DNA of 64,000 nucleotides from Halomonas sp. THAF5a (GTDB lineage Bacteria; Pseudomonadota; Gammaproteobacteria; Pseudomonadales; Halomonadaceae), in assembly GCF_009363755.1 (NCBI RefSeq), contig NZ_CP045417.1, forward strand, positions 930,001 to 994,000, read 5' to 3'. Below the pieces are notes generated by a model. The model was not told the DNA's origin. It ran no database searches and worked only from the letters and a program-made list of their open reading frames with translations. The number at the start of each line of letters is the position of its first letter. Position 1 is the stretch's first letter. Positions 38,075 through 47,265 of this stretch are shown here, in pieces. The position numbers and the translations under genes are program-made.

Positions 38075-38893
38075 ATGGATTTTGCAACCATCATCGGCAT
38101 GCTGGGTGCCGCGACCCTGATCGCGGGGGCGATCGGGCTCGGCGATTCGCCGATGATCTTCCTCAACCCCGTCAGCCTGCTGATCGTCTTCGGGGGCAGC
38201 CTGATGGTGGTGCTGTCGCAGCTGCGCTTCAGCGAGTGCCGCATGGCGCTGAACGCGGCGAGCCGCGCCTTTCGCAATACCCTGCCGGATACCTCCGAGA
38301 CCATCGAGGAGATGCTCGAGGTGTCGAGGCTGGCGCGCAAGGGGGGCCTGCTGGCCCTGGAGGGATTCGAGACACGCTCGCGCTATCTCCAGCAGGGCCT
38401 TCAGATGCTGGCGGACGGGTTCGATCAGAAGGTGGTCAAGGAGATGCTCGACAAGGAGCGCCTGATGACCCTGGATCGCAACCAGACGGGGGCCAAGGCC
38501 TTCCGTCTCTTGACCGATGTGGCGCCGGCCATGGGCATGGTGGGTACCCTGATCGGCCTCATCCAGATGCTCTCCAACATGGATGACCCCTCATCGATCG
38601 GCCCGGCCATGGCCGTGGCGCTGCTGACAACGCTCTATGGCGTGCTGCTGGCCAACATCGTCGCCAAGCCGATCGCCGAGAAGCTGGAGGCCCGCATGGA
38701 TCATCAGGAGAAGATCCAGTCGCTGTGGACGGATGCCCTGATAGCGATCCAGGAGGGCAAGAACCCGCGGATCGTGGAGCAGATGCTGCTCACCTACCTG
38801 CCGGATGACGTTCGCGATCGTAGAAAGGGGGGCGGCGAGGGCGATGCCACGCCGGGCGAGGAACCGGCCCAGCAGGGTGCGTCCAATGGCTAG
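38075..38893 (+). CDS. pomA: flagellar motor stator protein, PomA type
   Basis: A 272-residue MotA/PomA protein with four membrane helices: MDFATIIGMLGAATLIAGAI at the N-terminus, then NPVSLLIVFGGSLMVVL, and two later ones around DVAPAMGMVGTLIGLIQML and MAVALLTTLYGVLLANIV. The short cytoplasmic loop compared with MotA and the sequence GTLIGLIQMLSNMDDPSSIG point to the sodium-driven PomA class. It forms the ion channel of the flagellar motor with PomB, whose gene overlaps it by 8 bp. Confidence 0.92.
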   Translation: MDFATIIGMLGAATLIAGAIGLGDSPMIFLNPVSLLIVFGGSLMVVLSQLRFSECRMALNAASRAFRNTLPDTSETIEEMLEVSRLARKGGLLALEGFETRSRYLQQGLQMLADGFDQKVVKEMLDKERLMTLDRNQTGAKAFRLLTDVAPAMGMVGTLIGLIQMLSNMDDPSSIGPAMAVALLTTLYGVLLANIVAKPIAEKLEARMDHQEKIQSLWTDALIAIQEGKNPRIVEQMLLTYLPDDVRDRRKGGGEGDATPGEEPAQQGASNG

Positions 38894-39761
38894 GCAGACG
38901 TCGCGCCGCAACAACGAGATCCCGGCCTGGATGGTGACCTACGCCGATCTGATGTCGCTGCTGCTCTGCTTCTTCGTGCTGCTGCTCTCCTTCGCCGAGA
39001 TCGACCTGGAGCGCTTCAAGCAACTGGCCGGGGAGATGTCCAAGGCGTTCGGTGTCCAGCGGGAGGTGCCGGCCGAGGTCATCCCCATGGGGAGCAGCGC
39101 GGTGATGGATCGCTTCTCGCCGGCCGAGCCCGAGCCGACGCTGCGGGATGAAGTGCGCCAGACCACGACCCTGGAACGCCCCTGGCTCGATACCCATCGC
39201 GCGCGGCAGGAGCAGCGACTCGAGGCGCTTAAGCGCAGTCTTGAGGAGCGGCTTCGTCCGGCCATCGAGGAGGGAGGCGTCAAGGTCGCGCGGGACGGCA
39301 ACCGCGTGGTGATTCGCGTCAATGAGCAGGCCTCCTTCCCATCGGGGTCGGCGGAGGTGACGCCCTCCTTCGCCAAGTTGCTGGGCGAACTGTCCGCCAC
39401 CCTGGCGGATGCGCCGGGCAGCATCGCCGTGCGTGGCCACACCGACAACGTGCCGGTGCGCAGCTCGCGCTATGCCAGCAACTGGAACCTCTCGGCGATG
39501 CGCTCGGCGGTGGTAGCGAACCGGCTGCTGCAGAACGAGGCGCTGGCGGCCGAGCGACTGACGGTGACCGGCCACGCCGACACGCGCCCGATCGCCTCGA
39601 ATGACACCGTCGAGGGACGCGCCCGCAACCGCCGCGTGGAGATCATCATCCGGCTGGGCGACGGCGAGGTGGCGGATTTGCCGTCCTCGCTGTCGGGCCC
39701 GGCCGTCTCGCATCAGACTCTGCCGGGCCAGGCCCTGTCGTATCAGCCCTCCTCGGGATAG
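38886..39761 (+). CDS. pomB: flagellar motor stator protein, PomB type
   Basis: A 291-residue MotB/PomB protein. The single membrane helix carries the ion-binding Asp in MVTYADLMSLLLCFFVLLLS, followed by the plug segment and a C-terminal OmpA-like peptidoglycan-binding domain with VRGHTDNVPVRSSRYASNWN and LTVTGHADTRPIASN. The ATG at 38886 overlaps the pomA stop. Its 3' end overlaps the end of the convergent FixJ-type gene by 19 bp, so no terminator separates them. Confidence 0.92.
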   Translation: MARQTSRRNNEIPAWMVTYADLMSLLLCFFVLLLSFAEIDLERFKQLAGEMSKAFGVQREVPAEVIPMGSSAVMDRFSPAEPEPTLRDEVRQTTTLERPWLDTHRARQEQRLEALKRSLEERLRPAIEEGGVKVARDGNRVVIRVNEQASFPSGSAEVTPSFAKLLGELSATLADAPGSIAVRGHTDNVPVRSSRYASNWNLSAMRSAVVANRLLQNEALAAERLTVTGHADTRPIASNDTVEGRARNRRVEIIIRLGDGEVADLPSSLSGPAVSHQTLPGQALSYQPSSG

Positions 39762-40372
39762 CAATCCACCAGCGCCAGCGCCACGCAGAGGCGCACCAGC
39801 TCGGCCAGGTTGGCCGCGCCCAGCGCCTTCATGGCGCGCAGCCGATAGACCTCCACCGTCTTGGCGCTGATGCTGAGCTCGACCGCGATCTCGCGGCTGG
39901 TCAGCCCCTCGGCCACGTGCACGAGGATCTGCTGCTCCTTGGGCCGCAGGTCGGCGTAGCGCGCGCGCAGCGTCTCGAGGCGGGCCTGCGCCTCACGATG
40001 ACGGCGGTGCCGGGCCAGGGCCTGCTGCACGGTGTCGATCAGCTGCTGATGGTTGAAGGGCTTCTCGATGAAGTCGCAGGCGCCCGCCTTGAGCGCCTGC
40101 ACGGCCATGGGCACGTCGCCGTGGCCGGTCATGAAGATCACCGGCGTGTCGTCGCCGCGCTCGGCGAGCCGCTGCTGTACCTGCAGGCCGGAGAGGCCGG
40201 GCATGCGCACGTCGAGCAGGATGACGTCGTGGCGCTCGGGCTCGGCCGCCAGCAGCGCCTCGCCGTCGCTGTAGGCGAGGGTCGAAAGGCCCACCGAGTC
40301 GAGCAGCCAGGTGAGGGAGTCGCGCAGGGCCTGGTCGTCGTCGACCACGGCGATACGGGGCTTGTCGGGCAC
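39743..40372 (-). CDS. FixJ-family response regulator (NarL/LuxR-type output)
   Basis: A 209-residue two-component regulator. The receiver domain has the acidic pocket VVDDD, the phospho-acceptor Asp54 in DVRMPGLSG, the Thr in FMTGHGDVPMA and the Lys in IEKPF, all as in FixJ. The C-terminal LuxR HTH is EQQILVHVAEGLTSREIAVE with the recognition helix ISAKTVEVYRLRAMKAL. The gene is 62 bp downstream of a PAS histidine kinase, its likely partner. Target genes are unknown. Confidence 0.92.
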   Translation of the reverse strand: MPDKPRIAVVDDDQALRDSLTWLLDSVGLSTLAYSDGEALLAAEPERHDVILLDVRMPGLSGLQVQQRLAERGDDTPVIFMTGHGDVPMAVQALKAGACDFIEKPFNHQQLIDTVQQALARHRRHREAQARLETLRARYADLRPKEQQILVHVAEGLTSREIAVELSISAKTVEVYRLRAMKALGAANLAELVRLCVALALVDCYPEEG

Positions 40373-40434
40373 GGGCCTCTCCGGGGGATGAACGAAGACA
40401 GTGGGATGAACGGAAGCGGGGTGAACGAAGCCGC

Positions 40435-42081
40435 TCAGCGGGCCGGCGGCAGCGGCCCGGGCTCGGCGAGCAGTGTACCGGCAAAGGTGGCGCCGCCGGA
40501 ACCGCCGGCCGGGGCCAGCTCGAGCCGCCCGCCCATCGCCTCCATCAGCGAGTGGCTGATGGCGAGCCCCATGCCGAGGCCCTCGGGGCGCCCCGAGTGG
40601 AAGGGCGCGAAGATCCGCTCGCGCTCGGCCCCGGGCACGCCGGGGCCACGATCACGGATCGTGAAGCGCACCTCCCGCGGGCCGCTCTGCCGGGCATCGA
40701 GCGTCACCCGGTCGGCGCCGGGGTGGGCGCGGCTCGCCTCCAGGGCGTTCAACAGCAGGTTGACCAGCACCTGCTCCAGGGCCACGGGGTCGGCCTGCAC
40801 CCGGGGCAGGGCCTCGGGCAGGGCGGCGTCCAGCGCGATGCCGGCCTGCTGGAACTGCCAGTCGCAGAGCCGGCAGGCGGCCTTCACGACCTCGGGCAGC
40901 GCCACCGGCCTAGGCCGGGTCTGGCCCTTGCGCACGAAGGTGCGGATGTGGCGCAGCCGTTCGGCGAGGCGCTGCACCTGCTCGCTGATCCGCTCGATCG
41001 GCACCGCCAGCTCGCCGGCCGGGGCCGTGGGGTCGGCCTCGAGGCGCATCAGCGCGCCGCTGGCGTAGTTGGCGATGGCGCCCAGCGGCTGGTTGAGCTC
41101 GTGGGCGATGTTGGAGGCGAGCTCGCCGGTGGTGGCCAGGCGGTTGGCGTGGGCGATCTGCTCCTGGTGGCGCCGCTCCTGGGCCTCGGCGGCCTTGCGC
41201 AGGCCGATGTCGCGGTTGATCAGCGAGAGGTGATCGGCCTCGGCGGCGGGGCCGTGGTGGGCCATCACCACGCTGAGCACCGGCACGGAGCCGCGCGGGC
41301 CGCGCATCGCGAGCTCGCCGCTCCAGGAGCCGTAGCGGGCCACGGCGGGCAGCACGACCTCGCGCAGCACGGCCAGCGACTCGGCGGTATAGGCCTGCTC
41401 GAGGCGCAGGGCGTCTTCCTCTCTCTGGTCGCGGTCCGGGTGGTCGCGTCCCGGACGGGCGCGTCCCGGACGGTTCAGCAGCCGCCGGGCCGCCTCGTTG
41501 GCGGTGAAGATGCGCTCCTCGCCGTCGAGGAACAGCACGTAGTCGGTGGTCGACTCCACCACCCGGGCGAGGCGCTCGCGGTGGGCCTCGGCCTCGAGGC
41601 GCCGCCCGACGTCCCGGGAGACGCAGAGCACGTCCAGCAGTTCCCCGGTGGCGGGGTCGCGGCGGGTGCGGCTGGTGGTCTCGAACCAGACGTAGTGGCC
41701 GTCCTTGGCGCGGAAGCGGTAGGTCTGCTGGTAGAAACCGTCGTGGTAGTAGATGCGCGGCGACTTCTCGAGCAGCTCCTTCAAGTCCGCAGGGTGGAAG
41801 AGGTCGTAGGCCGAGACGCCGATCAGCTCCTCGGGGGCGTAGCCGAGCAGGTCCCGGGCCGCCGCCGAGGCGAACAGGAAGGTGCCGTCCCGGGCGTGGC
41901 GGGAGATCAGGTCGGTGGTGCTGTCGGCCAGCCACTGGTAGTGGCGCTTCTCGGCGTCCAGCGCCGCGGCCTGGGCCTCGAGGGCCGCGTTTTTCTCGAT
42001 AAGCGCGGCGTTGTCTGCCTCCAGCGCCTGGCAGCGCGCCCTGAGCCGCTCGACCTCTGCCTGGTCGCCCGGGGTCGCCAT
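40435..42081 (-). CDS. PAS-domain sensor histidine kinase, soluble
   Basis: A 548-residue kinase without membrane segments. Residues 6-46 are a coiled coil rich in Ala, Glu and Leu. PAS domain 1 spans about 48-160 and PAS 2 about 170-295. The H-box ELASNIAHELNQPLGAIANY carries His327, followed by the ATPase boxes NLLLNALEAS, DRGPGVPG and GLGMGLAISHSLMEAMGG. The arrangement matches FixL/DctB-type kinases that pair with FixJ regulators. The cytoplasmic PAS domains suggest redox, gas or ligand sensing. A 15-bp triplicated stretch codes for residues 204-218. The start overlaps the stop of the dioxygenase gene by one base. Confidence 0.9.
   Translation of the reverse strand: MATPGDQAEVERLRARCQALEADNAALIEKNAALEAQAAALDAEKRHYQWLADSTTDLISRHARDGTFLFASAAARDLLGYAPEELIGVSAYDLFHPADLKELLEKSPRIYYHDGFYQQTYRFRAKDGHYVWFETTSRTRRDPATGELLDVLCVSRDVGRRLEAEAHRERLARVVESTTDYVLFLDGEERIFTANEAARRLLNRPGRARPGRDHPDRDQREEDALRLEQAYTAESLAVLREVVLPAVARYGSWSGELAMRGPRGSVPVLSVVMAHHGPAAEADHLSLINRDIGLRKAAEAQERRHQEQIAHANRLATTGELASNIAHELNQPLGAIANYASGALMRLEADPTAPAGELAVPIERISEQVQRLAERLRHIRTFVRKGQTRPRPVALPEVVKAACRLCDWQFQQAGIALDAALPEALPRVQADPVALEQVLVNLLLNALEASRAHPGADRVTLDARQSGPREVRFTIRDRGPGVPGAERERIFAPFHSGRPEGLGMGLAISHSLMEAMGGRLELAPAGGSGGATFAGTLLAEPGPLPPAR
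41428..41472. repeat. three 15-bp tandem units inside the histidine kinase gene
   Basis: Units GGTCGCGGTCCGGGT, GGTCGCGTCCCGGAC and GGGCGCGTCCCGGAC follow each other exactly. They encode RPGRA-RPGRD-HPDRD, a charged insert within or beside the second PAS domain. The unit is a multiple of three, so copy-number change keeps the frame. Confidence 0.85.
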
Positions 42082-42749
42082 CAGCGTGCCGGGTCCACCA
42101 GGCCGCCCAGCGAGGCGTTGCGCCGGAACCAGCCGGCGATGCTCGCGCGGGGCAGGCGGGTCGGCAGCACCTCGTGGGGCACGCTGTCGGAGAGGAAGCA
42201 GGCGAAGGTGCCGGCCTCGGGGCGCACCCGGGCCACCTCGCGCTCCGGGTCGTCGGCGGCGAAGATCACCATCTCGCCGCCGCCGTCCGCGGGCCAGTCG
42301 GGATTCAGGTAGCCCACGGTGGAGATCACCCGGTTGGCGCGGCCGCGGAAGCTGTCGAGGTGGCGCTTGTAGAAGGCGCCGGGCGGGTAGTGGGCGAAGT
42401 GCGCCTCGTACTCGAAGAGCCCGAGGAAGAGCGCCCGGTTGAGCTCCTGCTGCAGCTCGGCCATGGCCTCCAGGTACTGCCGCCGGGCCTGGCTCTCGCG
42501 GTCGAGCCAGCGGATGGCGTCGCCGCGGATGTCGCGGCGCAGGGCGTGCTCCTGGCCGCGGCCGATGCCGGCGGCCTCCAGGGCCTCGTGGTCGGCCATG
42601 GCGCCGAGCTCGTGGTGCAGCGCCGCGCAGAGCTCGGCGGGAATGAAGCCCTCGCCGACGTACCAGCCCTGTTCCACCAGGGCGTCGACCAGCTCGGCCA
42701 GGCGGGCGCGGGGCAGGGCGGTGGCGAAGGCGTCGGGTGTCGGGATCAT
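42081..42749 (-). CDS. 2-oxoglutarate/Fe(II)-dependent oxygenase (prolyl-hydroxylase-like)
   Basis: A 222-residue 2OG-FeII_Oxy_3-type protein. The iron ligands are HxD in YKRHLDSF and His in SDSVPHEVLPT; the 2-oxoglutarate-binding Arg is in ASIAGWFRRN. The family includes bacterial SM-20/prolyl-hydroxylase-like enzymes that modify proteins. It overlaps the CoA-Nudix gene upstream by 4 bp (ATGA) and the kinase downstream by 1 bp, so the four genes form a tight transcription unit. The protein target is unknown. Confidence 0.85.
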   Translation of the reverse strand: MIPTPDAFATALPRARLAELVDALVEQGWYVGEGFIPAELCAALHHELGAMADHEALEAAGIGRGQEHALRRDIRGDAIRWLDRESQARRQYLEAMAELQQELNRALFLGLFEYEAHFAHYPPGAFYKRHLDSFRGRANRVISTVGYLNPDWPADGGGEMVIFAADDPEREVARVRPEAGTFACFLSDSVPHEVLPTRLPRASIAGWFRRNASLGGLVDPAR

Positions 42750-43366
42750 GGGCGGGAGACTCGGCGTTCGGGAAGGTGGATCAACTCGCCCGAGGGGCGT
42801 TCGAAGAGGCTGATCGGCATGGCGAAGCCCTCGGCGAGCAGCTCCACCAGCATCATCGCGGAGAGCCCCCAGATCACGTGACCGTCGGTGGTGTAGCTGG
42901 GCACGTAGTAGTCCCGGCCATCCACGCGGATCACGTCGGTGTGGGTGCGCCGGTCCTCGAGGAAGTGGGTGAGCGGCACCTCGAAGATGGCGTCGAGCTC
43001 GCCGGGGTCGGGCACTAGCGGCAGGTCGGGCGGGATCAGCCCCACCCAGGGCGTGACGCGCAGGCCGTGCAGCGAGAGCACGTCCGAGAGCCGGCCGAGC
43101 AGCGTCACCCGTTCGGGCGACAGGGCGATCTCCTCCTGGGACTCGCGCAGCGCCGTGGCCAGCAGGTCGGCGTCGTCCGCTTCGCGCTTGCCGCCGGGAA
43201 AGGCGACCTGGCCGCTGTGGGTGGCGAGGTGGCCCGCACGGCGGGTGAACAGCAGGGTCGGCTCGGGACGGTCGACGATGGGGATCAGTACCGACGCCTC
43301 GGGCAGGCGCAGCCCGATCCGGCGCGGGCGGTGTGCTTGCAGGCGTTCACGAAGGTTCTCTAACAT
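42746..43366 (-). CDS. Nudix hydrolase, CoA pyrophosphatase type
   Basis: A 206-residue NudL/YeaB-like enzyme expected to cleave CoA or acyl-CoA to phosphopantetheine and 3',5'-ADP. The region HSGQVAFPGGKREADDADLL, followed by ATALRESQEEIAL, carries the Nudix box (GX5EX7REUXEE-type) and the adjacent CoA-group motif. The ATG at 43366 is chosen since upstream in-frame codons run into the divergent gene region; the ribosome site is weak. It heads the minus-strand unit with the oxygenase, kinase and regulator, and is divergent from another Nudix gene. Confidence 0.87.
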   Translation of the reverse strand: MLENLRERLQAHRPRRIGLRLPEASVLIPIVDRPEPTLLFTRRAGHLATHSGQVAFPGGKREADDADLLATALRESQEEIALSPERVTLLGRLSDVLSLHGLRVTPWVGLIPPDLPLVPDPGELDAIFEVPLTHFLEDRRTHTDVIRVDGRDYYVPSYTTDGHVIWGLSAMMLVELLAEGFAMPISLFERPSGELIHLPERRVSRP

Positions 43367-43469
43367 GGGGCGTCCATCGGGTTTGATTCCTTCTACTCGG
43401 CCGCCATGAGCGGCGTCAAGCCCTGACCGGGCGGCCGTCATGCCGCCCTTCGGCCTGCCAGGGAGCGCC

Positions 43470-44027
43470 ATGAACTTCTGTAGTCACTGTGGGCATACCG
43501 TGCGCTTCACGATCCCGGACGGCGACGATCGCCCCCGCCACTGCTGCGACGCCTGCGGCACTATCCACTACCAGAACCCGCGCATCGTCGCCGGCACCCT
43601 GCCGGTGAGCGGCAGCCGGGTGCTGCTGTGTCGCCGCGCCATCGCCCCGCGCAAGGGCTTCTGGACCCTGCCGGCGGGCTACATGGAGAACGCCGAGACC
43701 ACCGTCGAGGCGGCGGCCCGGGAGACCCGCGAGGAGGCCTGCGCCGAGGTCGAGATCCACGGCCTCTACACCCTGATCAACCTGCCGCATATCGACCAGG
43801 TCTACATGATCTTCCGCGCCGATCTGGCCGGTGGCTTCGACGCGGGGCCCGAGAGCCTCGAGGTGGCGCTCTTCGAGGAGCACGAGATCCCCTGGGAGGA
43901 GCTCGCCTTCCCGACCATCGAGCGCACCCTGCGCCACTTCTACGCCGACCGGCGAGAGGCCGCCTTCCCGCTGCACGTCAGCGACATCACCGCCGAGGAT
44001 CGCGAACGCTACTTCGGCAGCGCCTAG
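43470..44027 (+). CDS. Nudix hydrolase with N-terminal zinc ribbon
   Basis: A 185-residue protein. The N-terminus has two Cys pairs (CSHC and CDAC, after HCC) forming a zinc ribbon as in NudC-like enzymes, then the typical CGTIHYQNPRIVAG. The Nudix box is GYMENAETTVEAAARETREE and ends in ACAEV. Proteins of this layout hydrolyse ADP-ribose or other nucleoside diphosphates. GGGAG lies upstream of the ATG. It is divergent from the CoA-type Nudix gene with 103 bp between start codons. Confidence 0.87.
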   Translation: MNFCSHCGHTVRFTIPDGDDRPRHCCDACGTIHYQNPRIVAGTLPVSGSRVLLCRRAIAPRKGFWTLPAGYMENAETTVEAAARETREEACAEVEIHGLYTLINLPHIDQVYMIFRADLAGGFDAGPESLEVALFEEHEIPWEELAFPTIERTLRHFYADRREAAFPLHVSDITAEDRERYFGSA

Positions 44028-44063
44028 GGGCGCAAGCCCTGGACGCCCGCGACACGCCACGTC

Positions 44064-44095
44064 GGCCGCGCCCCCGCCAGGGGCGCGGCCGTTTC
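44064..44095. terminator. terminator between Nudix gene and ydfG-like gene
   Basis: A perfect 11-bp stem GGCCGCGCCCC / GGGGCGCGGCC with a 5-base loop, followed by GTTTCGT. It lies between convergent genes. Confidence 0.7.
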
Positions 44096-44136
44096 GTCTG
44101 CGCGCCGTGCTAGAGGCTCGATCCCGCCGGGCGCGC

Positions 44137-44934
<798 letters not shown>

Positions 44935-45032
44935 TCATAGGCCGAGCGGCGGCGCGTCTCCAGCCGTCGGCTTTCTTGGCAGGGCTATCGCATTAGCTGT
45001 CGCTTGGGACTTGTCCGTCGACAGGTCTGCGA

Positions 45033-45113
45033 GGGGGCGCTGTGAACCCCTCCCTGGGCACTACCGACGCCATCCCTGGCGTAGGACCCCCTCTTCGACC
45101 TGTCCCCGGCGCC
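45033..45113 (+). repeat. 81-bp dispersed repeat, copy C
   Basis: It begins GGGGGCGCTGTGAACCCCTC and ends GTCCCCGGCGCC. It aligns end to end with copies A and B. The central hairpin is ACGCC-ATCCCT-GGCGT. It lies between two minus-strand genes, 26 kb from copy B. Confidence 0.9.
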
Positions 45114-45162
45114 CTGCGCCAGCGCACACCGGGATGCCTTGCCTCCTCAAGGAGCATGTCGC

Positions 45163-45474
45163 TCACCAGCTCTCCAGCCGCCAGACGTCGAAGGCCGGCT
45201 CCTCGTAGGGGTGGGCGCGACGGAGGGCGGCCACTGCCTCGCGGATCAGCGCATCCTCGCAGACCAGCTCCACCTTGAGCTCCTCGACCCGCTCCAGGTC
45301 GCCGACCCGGCCGATGTGCGGGTCGGCGCCCGGCAGCGGGCGGAACTGCCCGGTGCCCGACGTCTGGAAGCAGCACGCCTCGTAGTCGCCGATGCGCCCG
45401 GCCCCGGTGGCGAAGACGGCTTCCTTGACGGCCTCGGCGTCGGCCATCGGCACGAAGAAGGCCAGCTTGTACAT
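45163..45474 (-). CDS. NIF3-like small protein (YqfO C-terminal-domain type)
   Basis: A 103-residue protein like the stand-alone domain inserted in NIF3/YqfO proteins: MYKLAFFVPMADAEAVKEAV, then GAGRIGDYEACCFQTSGTGQ and AHPYEEPAFDVWRLE. The ferredoxin-like fold is related to CutA and PII. Such proteins are often annotated as NGG1p-interacting factor NIF3; the function is not known. The minus-strand ATG follows a GAGGAGTC site. Confidence 0.85.
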   Translation of the reverse strand: MYKLAFFVPMADAEAVKEAVFATGAGRIGDYEACCFQTSGTGQFRPLPGADPHIGRVGDLERVEELKVELVCEDALIREAVAALRRAHPYEEPAFDVWRLESW

Positions 45475-45699
45475 GATCGTGACTCCTCGGTGTCGGTTTC
45501 ACCTCCCGTTGTGCCATATCGTGCCGGCAGCGTCAGCCGCGGCGGCAGGGTGAAAATAATACTTGTCCAATAGCTATACATAGTCTAGGTTCTGTACAGG
45601 TTGAGGCGGAGAGGCCTCCGCCGGATGTCCATGACCAGCATGACGAGAGAGATTGCCAACGGGCGCGATGCGTCCGCGACCAAAAAGAGGAAGTGCCCC

Positions 45700-46230
45700 A
45701 TGAAGACCCCTATCACCGCCACTGCCGCCCCCCTTTCCACGCCCATGACCCGCGCCCTCGGCGCCGGCCTGCTGGGCCTGATGCTCGCCGGCGGCGTGCA
45801 GGCCGACCATCACGGCATGAAGAAGGACATCGTCGACACCGCGGCGGGTGCCGGCCAGTTCGAGACCCTGGTCGCCGCGGTCCAGGCCGCCGAGCTGGTC
45901 GAGACCCTCAAGGGCGAGGGGCCCTTCACCGTCTTCGCCCCCACCGACGAGGCCTTCGCCGCGCTGCCCGAGGGCACCGTCGACGACCTGCTCAAGCCCG
46001 AGAACCAGGAGACCCTGCAGGCCGTGCTCACCTACCACGTGGTGCCCGGCAAGATCATGGCCGAGGACGCCATGGCCGCCGACAGCGCCACCACCGTGCA
46101 GGGCCAGGACATCACCATCACCACCATGGACGGCAGCGTGATGATCGATGACGCCACCGTCATCCAAGTGGACATCGAGGCGAGCAACGGCATCATCCAC
46201 GTGATCGACGGCGTGCTGATGCCGGAATAA
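45700..46230 (+). CDS. secreted fasciclin-domain protein
   Basis: A 176-residue exported protein. The signal peptide contains [19 protein letters not shown]. One FAS1 domain follows, with [54 protein letters not shown] and [13 protein letters not shown], all family hallmarks. FAS1 proteins act in cell-surface adhesion or are made under stress in proteobacteria. The ATG at 45700 has AGAGGAAG upstream, preferred over ATGs up to 33 codons earlier. A strong terminator follows. Confidence 0.92.
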   Translation: MKTPITATAAPLSTPMTRALGAGLLGLMLAGGVQADHHGMKKDIVDTAAGAGQFETLVAAVQAAELVETLKGEGPFTVFAPTDEAFAALPEGTVDDLLKPENQETLQAVLTYHVVPGKIMAEDAMAADSATTVQGQDITITTMDGSVMIDDATVIQVDIEASNGIIHVIDGVLMPE

Positions 46231-46277
46231 GCCCGCCGACATGCTTCACCGTGTTATCTCCCGCTCGTGATTCTTGG

Positions 46278-46300
46278 CCGCCCTCCGGGCGGTCTTTTTT
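46278..46300 (+). terminator. intrinsic terminator of the fasciclin gene
   Basis: Stem CCGCCC / GGGCGG with a 3-base loop followed by TCTTTTTT, a canonical rho-independent terminator on the plus strand. Confidence 0.88.
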
Positions 46301-46407
46301 GGTTCCTCGCACCTGGCCGCCCGCGTCTTGACCGTACCGGGGCCTTGATCACGTCGGCGGGGCTGGCGACCCTGGGGGCAGGCGAGACGACACAGGAGGC
46401 AGGCGCC

Positions 46408-47262
46408 ATGGAACGGACCCTCGAACGACTGCTGGACGCGGCGGCCCTGGTGCCCCGCGGTGTACCCACCCCGCTCGGCGGTGGCGACATCGCCCAGGTC
46501 CAGCGCCTGGAGACCGACCAGGGGGCGGTGGTGGTCAAGCGCGACGACCCCGCCCGGCTGGCCGGGGAGGCCGACGGCCTGCGCGCCCTGCGCCAGGCCG
46601 ACACGCCGCTGATCGTGCCCGAGGTGCTGGCCGAGGGCGATGGCTGGCTGGTGATGGAGGCCCTGGATCACGGACAGGAGCGCGGGCGCGCGGGTAACGA
46701 TGCGGCGCGCCTGGGCGATGGCCTGCGGGCTCTGCACGCCGATACCGGCGACGCCCATGGCTGGCCGAACGACAACGCCTGCGGCCGCACGCCCCAGCCC
46801 AATGCGCCGCTGGTCGACGGCCGCGCCTTCCAGCGCGAGCGGCGCCTGCTGCCCCTGGCCGAGGCCTGCCACGCCCGCGGGTTGCTGGACGACGCGCTGC
46901 GCCGGCGCCTCGAGGCCATCGCTTTCGGGCTCGAGGCCTGGCTGCCGGACGCCCCGGCGAGCCTGGTGCACGGCGATCTCTGGTCGGGCAACGTGCTCTT
47001 CACCCCACAGGGGCCGGCGATCATCGACCCGGCGGTCTATCGTCACTACCCGGAGGTGGATCTCGCCATGCTGACGCTGTTCGGCGCGCCGGGCGAGGCC
47101 TTCTTCGCCGCTTACTGGAACGGCCGCGCCCCGGCCGACTGGCCGCGGCGCGAGGCGCTGTTCCAGCTCTATCCGCTGCTCAACCACCTGCTGCTGTTCG
47201 GCGGTAGCTACCGCGGGGCGGTCGAGCGCACGGTGGCGCGGGTGGAATCTGGAACGTGTTGA
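46408..47262 (+). CDS. fructosamine kinase family protein
   Basis: A 284-residue FN3K/YniA-like kinase of the aminoglycoside-phosphotransferase fold. N-terminal ATP-binding strands include LGGGDIAQVQRLETDQGAVV and VVKRDD; the catalytic loop is LVHGDLWSGNVLF and the DFG-like metal site is AIIDPAVYRHYPEVDLAML. FN3K-related kinases phosphorylate sugar-modified lysines so that the adduct is released, a repair of glycated proteins. The ATG at 46408 has GGAGG upstream. It is convergent with the ABC permease gene with only 3 bp between stops. Confidence 0.9.
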   Translation: MERTLERLLDAAALVPRGVPTPLGGGDIAQVQRLETDQGAVVVKRDDPARLAGEADGLRALRQADTPLIVPEVLAEGDGWLVMEALDHGQERGRAGNDAARLGDGLRALHADTGDAHGWPNDNACGRTPQPNAPLVDGRAFQRERRLLPLAEACHARGLLDDALRRRLEAIAFGLEAWLPDAPASLVHGDLWSGNVLFTPQGPAIIDPAVYRHYPEVDLAMLTLFGAPGEAFFAAYWNGRAPADWPRREALFQLYPLLNHLLLFGGSYRGAVERTVARVESGTC

Positions 47263-47265
47263 ACG

